DNA from: Photobacterium ganghwense
GTDB lineage: Bacteria > Pseudomonadota > Gammaproteobacteria > Enterobacterales > Vibrionaceae
DNA length: 64,000 bases
Direction: 5' to 3'
Assembly (NCBI RefSeq): GCF_003025595.1
Contig: NZ_PYMI01000002.1
Span: 434,001 to 498,000, forward strand
In this document: piece after piece, positions 58,962-64,000 of the stretch
How positions within the stretch are numbered: position 1 is the stretch's first letter
How the letters are laid out: each line of letters starts with the position of its first letter
Program-made: the position numbers and the translations under genes
Notes under the pieces: generated by a model
The model's database searches: none
Told to the model about the DNA's origin: nothing
Seen by the model: the letters and a program-made list of their open reading frames with translations, nothing else

Positions 58962-59885
58962 ATGTCCGATACTCCAATTAAAATCATTCATCGTGCAACC
59001 TGGATTGGCTCGATTGCCAACGTCGGATTGGCGTTGCTGAAAATCACCGTGGGTAAGATGACCGGAAGCCAGGCACTGGTTGCTGACGGTGTCCACAGTT
59101 TTTCTGATCTGGTTACTGATACCGCGATTCTGATTGGTTCCCGTTATTGGACCGCACCGGCCGACAAAGGCCACCCGTATGGGCATGGCCGTTTTGAAAC
59201 CCTCACCAATATTTTTATCGGTGTTCTCCTGGCCGCGGTCGGGATTGGTATTGGCTGGGATGCGGCGTCAGCACTTGGTCATACCGCGCCAACCATTCCT
59301 GGCATGATGGCATTTTGGGCAGCACTGGCATCGATTCTGGTGAAAGAAGCTCTGTATCGCTGGACTGTGGTACAAGCCAAGCGCATCAACAGTCGCTCAT
59401 TGCATGCGAACGCTTGGCATCATCGGTCCGATGCACTCAGTTCGTTGCCGGTAGCGATCGCTGTGATTGTGAACTGGATGGTGCCGGGGCTGCATTATCT
59501 GGATCAGGTGGCCGCACTGATTGTTACCGCCATGATCATGAAAGCAGCGTTTGATATTCTCTGGCCGGCAATTCTGGAACTGACCGAAGCTGAAGCGGAT
59601 ACCGATGTTGAAAGCCAAATACAGAAGTACGCTTCAGAGGTGCCGGAAATCAAAGAAGTACATGCGATCCGCAGTCGCCGTACCGGCAGCACGATTTTGC
59701 TCGATTTCCACCTGCTGGTCGACCCGGATATGCGGGTCGAAGATGCCCACACTATTAGTGAAGAGTTCAAATCGCACCTTCTCAATGAAATGGCAGAAGT
59801 GGTGGATGTGATTATCCACATTGAGCCATTCACCTGTGCAGAGCGCATTGTGAACCCATGCTGCGACGATAAAAGCTGCGATTAA
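58962..59885 (+). CDS. Cation diffusion facilitator (CDF) family transporter
   Basis: About 307 residues from ATG 58962 (GTGGAG Shine-Dalgarno). Six helices with the metal site residues in VADGVHSFSDLVTD and HANAWHHRSDALSSLP, plus KGHPYGHGRFETLTNI. The cytoplasmic C-terminal domain carries IKEVHAIRSRRTGSTILLDFHLLVDPDM and ends in a Cys-rich tail (NPCCDDKSCD), an unusual extra metal ligand set. Exports Zn, Fe, Mn or a similar divalent metal; which one is not deducible. Confidence 0.9.
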   Translation: MSDTPIKIIHRATWIGSIANVGLALLKITVGKMTGSQALVADGVHSFSDLVTDTAILIGSRYWTAPADKGHPYGHGRFETLTNIFIGVLLAAVGIGIGWDAASALGHTAPTIPGMMAFWAALASILVKEALYRWTVVQAKRINSRSLHANAWHHRSDALSSLPVAIAVIVNWMVPGLHYLDQVAALIVTAMIMKAAFDILWPAILELTEAEADTDVESQIQKYASEVPEIKEVHAIRSRRTGSTILLDFHLLVDPDMRVEDAHTISEEFKSHLLNEMAEVVDVIIHIEPFTCAERIVNPCCDDKSCD

Positions 59886-60201
59886 AACCGGCGAATAGCT
59901 GATCACCCTTCAAGTGACCATGAGAAGTGACTTCATGAAAGTGTAAAAAATTTGCACTTTATGTTGTCACTTTTTTGTTTCTGTCTCATTTTTAAGATAA
60001 TACGTGACCGTTCTTATTAACTATCTTCTTAACAGGTGACATGCAATCGGCTTAATAGTCTCTGCCTGTTGTTGCGACCAATCAGGAGCGACAACAGGCA
60101 GGGATTGTGCTTGCCAAAGGCTGTTGTGAGACCAGGCCTGAGGCAGACAAAAGCCAGAGCAGACAGTGGGCGGCTGGTGCCGCATATCAATCGGGGGATG
60201 T
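59886..60201. other. Gap with a strong RNA hairpin before the DUF1904 gene
   Basis: 316 bp. Only structure seen is the hairpin at 60062-60101. No gene. Confidence 0.5.
60062..60101. promoter_or_regulatory. Strong inverted repeat CTGCCTGTTGT / ACAACAGGCAG
   Basis: Perfect 11-bp arms extended by three inner pairs (one G-U), 12-nt loop, no T-run. It lies 100 bp before the DUF1904 start. Could be a leader RNA structure or an operator. Confidence 0.4.
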
Positions 60202-60588
60202 ATGCCGTTAGTCCGTATAAAATCGCTGCCTTTTGCCCAGGAAGTGGATATTCCAACCGTCTTGAGCCAGTTATCTCGTACCCTGGCGGAAGTCAGCGGG
60301 ATCTCGCTACAGCATGTGATGGCAACCTGGGACTTCCTGACCCCGCATCACTATGCCCATAACGGCAAGGTTGTCGATTGCCAGCCAGCGAAAACGCATC
60401 CGATTCTGGTTCATTTGGTGGCTCCCAATTTCAACACGGAGAATGACATTGCCGATATGCTGGAATTGATTGCTGAAAGCCTGTCTGAACAGTTGCCAAT
60501 TGATAAGAGTAATATTTTCATTAATTACTCACCGGCTTACAGCGATGGGGTGTTTGATGAAGGGCACGTTGTCGAGTGGGATATGTAA
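60202..60588 (+). CDS. DUF1904 (tautomerase-fold) protein
   Basis: About 128 residues from ATG 60202. PLVRIKSLPFAQEVDIPTVLSQLSRTLAEVSGISLQHVMATWDFL and the central HPILVHLVAPNFNTENDIADMLELIAESLSEQL match DUF1904, a tautomerase-like fold. The Pro immediately after Met may serve as the N-terminal catalytic base if Met is removed. Activity unknown. Confidence 0.8.
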   Translation: MPLVRIKSLPFAQEVDIPTVLSQLSRTLAEVSGISLQHVMATWDFLTPHHYAHNGKVVDCQPAKTHPILVHLVAPNFNTENDIADMLELIAESLSEQLPIDKSNIFINYSPAYSDGVFDEGHVVEWDM

Positions 60589-60681
60589 TTGAATGGGATA
60601 TGTAGCGGATTCTTCATGAATTTTTCATGATTCTCGATTACACTCCGCGGGTTTCGTTTTCTTCTCACAAGAGTGTAATTG

Positions 60682-61035
60682 ATGCTGAAGTCTCTTGCGT
60701 CTATGCCCCCGATGCTGGCGTTATCCATAGCGATTATCTGCGAGGTAATTGCCACATCTATGTTGCCGAAAACCCAGCAATTTACCCAACCTTTACCAAC
60801 CGTTGTCACCCTGGTGGGCTATGCCGCTGCGTTTTTCCTGCTGTCAGTAACAGTGAAATCGGTACCCATTGGCATTGCTTACGCCATCTGGTGTGGAGCC
60901 GGTATTGTCCTGGTCGCGATGATTAGCTGGTTATGGCATGGTCAGCAGCTGGATCTGGCGGCGGTGATAGGTATGTTGCTTATTTTGGCCGGTACGCTGG
61001 TGATTAACTTGTTCTCTGGCGCCGTGAGTCACTGA
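60682..61035 (+). CDS. SMR-family multidrug exporter, EmrE-like
   Basis: About 117 residues and four helices. IAIICEVIATSMLPKT carries the essential Glu of EmrE (E14 equivalent), and GIAYAIWCGAGIV carries the Trp of helix three. Exports cationic drugs or polyamines in exchange for protons, acting as a dimer. The frame may start at a TTG at 60679; the ATG at 60682 is preferred. Monocistronic. Confidence 0.92.
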   Translation: MLKSLASMPPMLALSIAIICEVIATSMLPKTQQFTQPLPTVVTLVGYAAAFFLLSVTVKSVPIGIAYAIWCGAGIVLVAMISWLWHGQQLDLAAVIGMLLILAGTLVINLFSGAVSH

Positions 61036-61527
61036 ATCCCCGGTTTATTGTGCATGGTTTCACTTGTATTTTTTATCTGGCATAGGGTATCCGTAAAAAC
61101 GGATGGCTGCTGATGAAAAATGAAAGATCAATGATGAAAGTACCCTGCAGGCGTTCGTAGCCGTACAAAAAAGCAACGTACCTAAGAGGTTCAAAATGCT
61201 TGAATCCTGATCCAGAGCACAAAAAAGACAAAAAGCCAGCCTTAAAAAAGCTGGCTTTTTGTGATCTTGAAACGCGTAAATATGTCGCGGCCTGTTCGCG
61301 ATTGTTTGTAATCAGACAGGAAATTTTCCGGAATTGAGATAAAGATTAAAAGGTCTATCGTGCCGAAAAGGAACCAGTAGACGACATCGGGTTTGACCGG
61401 AGAGGTGCATAGTCATGCTCGATGCAGAGATTTCTATCTTAAATATCATGAATTTTAATGCGATGTGCTGAGGTTGTTGGAAATGTAATGGTTTTGTTAT
61501 TGTGTCGATGTGGAAATTAAACATGGA
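61036..61527. other. Gap between the SMR gene and astB
   Basis: 492 bp. ATCCGT-AAAA-ACGGAT hairpin at 61089-61104, the terminator at 61231-61260, then about 265 bp that must hold the astB promoter. No gene seen. Confidence 0.5.
61231..61260. terminator. Rho-independent terminator
   Basis: AAAAGCCAGC / GCTGGCTTTT with a 9-nt loop and T-run, about 195 bp after the SMR stop. Confidence 0.88.
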
Positions 61528-62868
61528 ATGTCTATGAAAGCACTTGAAGCAAATTTTGATGGGTTGGTTGGCCCAACTCATAACTACAGTGGTCTGTCGT
61601 TTGGTAACGTAGCCTCGGCAAAAAACCAGGCTAACCCATCGAATCCGAAAGAAGCGGCCAAACAAGGTTTGGCGAAGATGAAAGCGCTGTCGGATCTGGG
61701 AATGGTGCAAGGCGTACTCGCGCCGCAAGAGCGTCCGGATGTTTATACTCTGCGTCGCCTTGGCTTCACCGGCAGTGATCAGGATGTGATTACTGCGGCG
61801 GCCAAACAAGCGCCTAAAGTATTGGCGGCCTGCTGTTCGGCATCAAGCATGTGGACGGCAAATGCTGCAACCGTATCTCCTTCGGCAGATACCGCTGACG
61901 GTAAAGTTCACTTCACGCCAGCAAACCTGACAAACAAATTCCATCGCTCAATTGAGCATGAAGTGACTGGCCGTATTTTGAAAGCGACGTTTGCGGATGA
62001 AGGTCACTTTGTCCACCACCCAGCTCTGCCGGGTGTGGAGCACTTTGGTGATGAAGGCGCAGCAAACCATACTCGCTTTTGCCACGAATACGGCGAGCAA
62101 GGCGTTGAATTCTTTGTTTTTGGTCGTCACGCGTTCGACAGCCGTTTCCCGGCACCGCAGAAATTCCCGGCTCGTCACACCTTTGAAGCGTGTGAAGCCG
62201 TTGCGCGTCTGCACCAACTGCATGATGACAAAGTGGTAATTGCCCAGCAAAATCCATCGGTGATTGATGCCGGCGTTTTCCACAACGACGTTATCGCTGT
62301 GGGTAACAAGAATATTCTGTTCTGTCACGAGCAGGCGTTCCTGAATCAACAAGCAGTGTACGATGAACTTGGCCTGAAACTGGGCGGTGATTTCAAAGTG
62401 ATTGAAGTGCCGACCAGCGCGGTTTCAGTTGATGATGCCGTTACCAGCTACCTGTTTAACTCGCAACTGCTGGCGATGCCTAACGGTGATAATGTTCTGG
62501 TTCTGCCGGAAGAATGCCTCAATAACCAGAATGTATGGGCATACATTGAGCAACTGCTGGCAGAAAAACGCGGCATTGACGCAGTGAAGGTCTTTGACCT
62601 GAAACAGAGCATGGCAAATGGCGGTGGCCCGGCGTGTCTGCGCCTGCGTGTTGTTCTGAACGAAGCGGAGCAGGCTGCCGTTAACCCGAATACTTTGATG
62701 AACGATACCTTGTTCGCAACCCTGAATGATTGGGTGGATCGCAATTACCGCGATCGCCTGGTTGAGGCGGATTTGGCTGATCCACAGCTGTTGGTTGAAT
62801 CCCGCACGGCACTGGACGAACTGACCCGGATTCTTGGCCTGGGTGCAGTGTACCCGTTCCAGCGCTAG
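61528..62868 (+). CDS. astB: N-succinylarginine dihydrolase AstB
   Basis: About 446 residues. [65 protein letters not shown] and [14 protein letters not shown] with the catalytic Cys are AstB signatures. It hydrolyses succinylarginine to succinylornithine, CO2 and ammonia in the AST arginine-degradation pathway. The other ast genes are not here; a detached astB is, as I recall, normal in vibrios. The start is ATG 61528 or 61534; neither has a good Shine-Dalgarno. Confidence 0.93.
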   Translation: MSMKALEANFDGLVGPTHNYSGLSFGNVASAKNQANPSNPKEAAKQGLAKMKALSDLGMVQGVLAPQERPDVYTLRRLGFTGSDQDVITAAAKQAPKVLAACCSASSMWTANAATVSPSADTADGKVHFTPANLTNKFHRSIEHEVTGRILKATFADEGHFVHHPALPGVEHFGDEGAANHTRFCHEYGEQGVEFFVFGRHAFDSRFPAPQKFPARHTFEACEAVARLHQLHDDKVVIAQQNPSVIDAGVFHNDVIAVGNKNILFCHEQAFLNQQAVYDELGLKLGGDFKVIEVPTSAVSVDDAVTSYLFNSQLLAMPNGDNVLVLPEECLNNQNVWAYIEQLLAEKRGIDAVKVFDLKQSMANGGGPACLRLRVVLNEAEQAAVNPNTLMNDTLFATLNDWVDRNYRDRLVEADLADPQLLVESRTALDELTRILGLGAVYPFQR

Positions 62869-62893
62869 TTCCTTTCTTTGCTTCCTGTTATGC

Positions 62894-62925
62894 AGCCCCG
62901 ACGGGTTTTCTGTCGGGGCTTTTTT
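62894..62925. terminator. Terminator between astB and the LysR gene
   Basis: AGCCCCGAC / GTCGGGGCT with a 9-nt loop then TTTTT, between convergent genes. Confidence 0.9.
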
Positions 62926-63893
62926 CATTCTGCTCCGCTTGATTCAATAACGGCTTTAACGGTTTGCTGGCGGGACCATCCCTGTTGTTTCAGAGGCTGT
63001 ATATCAGCCACCCGGCTGATCAGATAATCTTTGAAGTTTGCACAGCGAGCCGGCATGTATTTGCGTGGTTTGAAATAAAGATTAAGCTCAAACTGGCTAC
63101 TGACATAGTTTTCCAGAATGGGGGTCAGGCGTTTGAGCTCCAGATCCCGCTTTATCAGGCTGTAGGGCAGGTAAGCAACGCCACCACCGGCAATGGCAAT
63201 GTTTCGCAGGATTTCACTGTCATCCGCTTCGACCGTCTGGGGTATCTCGACGGAAGAGTATTCTCCGTTTTGCTCGAAGATCCAACGGTTCCCGCCCACC
63301 AGAGTTGTCGCATAGAGGCAGTGATGATGTTTCAGATCATCGGGAATGACAGGTTTGCCGAATTTTTCGATGTAGGCCGGGGCGCAGCAAGCCATCAGTG
63401 GCTCTTTCAGTAACGCCCGCTTGACCAGTAAACTGTCTTTATCCTGAAATCCGCGGTATGTGGCATTGGCTCGAATGGCGAAATCTACGTCATGCACGTG
63501 ATCCACTTCAAACGCGGTTTCCAGTACGACGAAATTGAGTGACGGGTGCTGCTGAAGGTATTCACCGATGATTTGGCTGAGGTAATGCTTGGCAAACAGC
63601 GGCGTGCTGGCAATTTTGATTGTGCCGCGATCTTCGCTGCTCATGTTCTGAACTTCATTGAATACGTCATCAATTTCGGTATGTAGCAGACTGAACCTGT
63701 CATACAGACGCTGACCTGCCTGGGTGGGGGTAATTTTGCGTGTTGTCCGCTTTAGCAGACTGACCCCCATCCCTTCTTCCAGCTCGTTGAGCCAGCGACT
63801 GGCGGCCGATGCTGACATATTATTCAGCTTGGCGGCCTCACTGATCGAGCCCGTGCGCACCACATGTAGAAAAAAAACAACCTTGTCCAGCAT
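62925..63893 (-). CDS. LysR-family regulator (CrgA/PecT-like group)
   Basis: About 322 residues from ATG 63893, which has AGGA 6 nt upstream. The HTH is LDKVVFFLHVVRTGSISEAAKLNNMSASAASRWLNELEEGMGVSLLKRTTRKITPTQAG, then a substrate-binding-like domain (IKIASTPLFAKHYLSQIIGEYLQQHPSLNFVVLE). It is convergent with astB, so a regulatory link is not implied; the gene beyond the right edge may be its target. Confidence 0.88.
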   Translation of the reverse strand: MLDKVVFFLHVVRTGSISEAAKLNNMSASAASRWLNELEEGMGVSLLKRTTRKITPTQAGQRLYDRFSLLHTEIDDVFNEVQNMSSEDRGTIKIASTPLFAKHYLSQIIGEYLQQHPSLNFVVLETAFEVDHVHDVDFAIRANATYRGFQDKDSLLVKRALLKEPLMACCAPAYIEKFGKPVIPDDLKHHHCLYATTLVGGNRWIFEQNGEYSSVEIPQTVEADDSEILRNIAIAGGGVAYLPYSLIKRDLELKRLTPILENYVSSQFELNLYFKPRKYMPARCANFKDYLISRVADIQPLKQQGWSRQQTVKAVIESSGAE

Positions 63894-63984
63894 GATCAAT
63901 CCTGATTCGCCGCTTCCTTTGTCCTTTTATAGCAAACCTGAAAAAAGAGAACCACGAAAGAACGATGACAGTTGCATATATTCG

Positions 63985-64000
63985 CAAAGGAGAATTGCAG
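63985..64000 (+). promoter_or_regulatory. Shine-Dalgarno at the right edge
   Basis: AAAGGAGAATTGCAG ends the window. A plus-strand gene divergent from the LysR gene probably starts at or just beyond position 64001. Confidence 0.5.

Overview
The window looks like a chromosomal segment of a Vibrionaceae bacterium, probably Vibrio or a close relative. The evidence is a secD-secF pair preceded by a secreted protein with a VemP-like C-terminus, an OlsF-type ornithine-lipid synthase, OvoA, a free-standing astB, NupC, several paralogous LysR and AraC regulators, and short intergenic tandem arrays of 6-8 bp units of the sort I associate with vibrios. I see no rRNA, tRNA, insertion sequence, phage, integron or CRISPR. 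The species cannot be named from sequence alone.

Layout. 1-3.8 kb: an AaeXAB-like efflux operon (FUSC permease cut by the left edge, HlyD adaptor, DUF1656) divergent from a LysR gene, with a CRP-like site and a dyad between them. 4-7.1 kb: amino-acid-binding protein, isolated hisC, divergent LysR. 7.1-10.8 kb: anchored beta-rich protein, secreted lipase-like hydrolase, TauE/SafE permease. 11.6-14.1 kb: a two-gene c-di-GMP module (cysteine-free Moco-fold periplasmic protein plus GGDEF-EAL protein) resembling PruR-DcpA. 14.2-19.8 kb: PAS-LuxR regulator, L,D-transpeptidase-family protein, YqhD/YqhC-like aldehyde reductase and regulator, small outer-membrane barrel. 20-29.7 kb: AraC regulator, membrane protein/HlyD pair, CPA2 antiporter, and a TolC-HlyD-two-permease export operon with no ATPase. 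29.8-32.4 kb: aldehyde dehydrogenase and AraC regulator. 32.5-40.7 kb: CreA, OlsF, DUF2157, META lipoprotein, DUF1289-CWC protein, OvoA. 40.8-46.5 kb: small exported proteins, GNAT, SRPBCC, a possible 24-residue peptide gene, a secreted repeat protein and an S41 peptidase. 47-49.6 kb: nupC with a long leader, and a beta-hydroxyacid dehydrogenase. 49.8-53.4 kb: VemP-like peptide, SecD, SecF. 53.8-64 kb: metC, HD hydrolase, tag glycosylase, CDF transporter, SMR exporter, astB and a LysR gene.

The two most informative systems are the VemP-SecDF2 locus and the PruR/DcpA-like pair. In the first, a signal-peptide protein ends in RIAGWK-x2-N-x2-Y, which resembles the known arrest motif, and an RNA hairpin covers the only good Shine-Dalgarno sequence before secD. 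In the second, a periplasmic pterin-type sensor is translationally coupled to a dual cyclase/phosphodiesterase. Other points of interest are the structured, peptide-coding leader of nupC, a Pho-box-like site before olsF, an orphan terminator that may mark a small RNA, and four kinds of intergenic microsatellite.

All function calls are by eye from protein sequence and gene context. No database search was possible.
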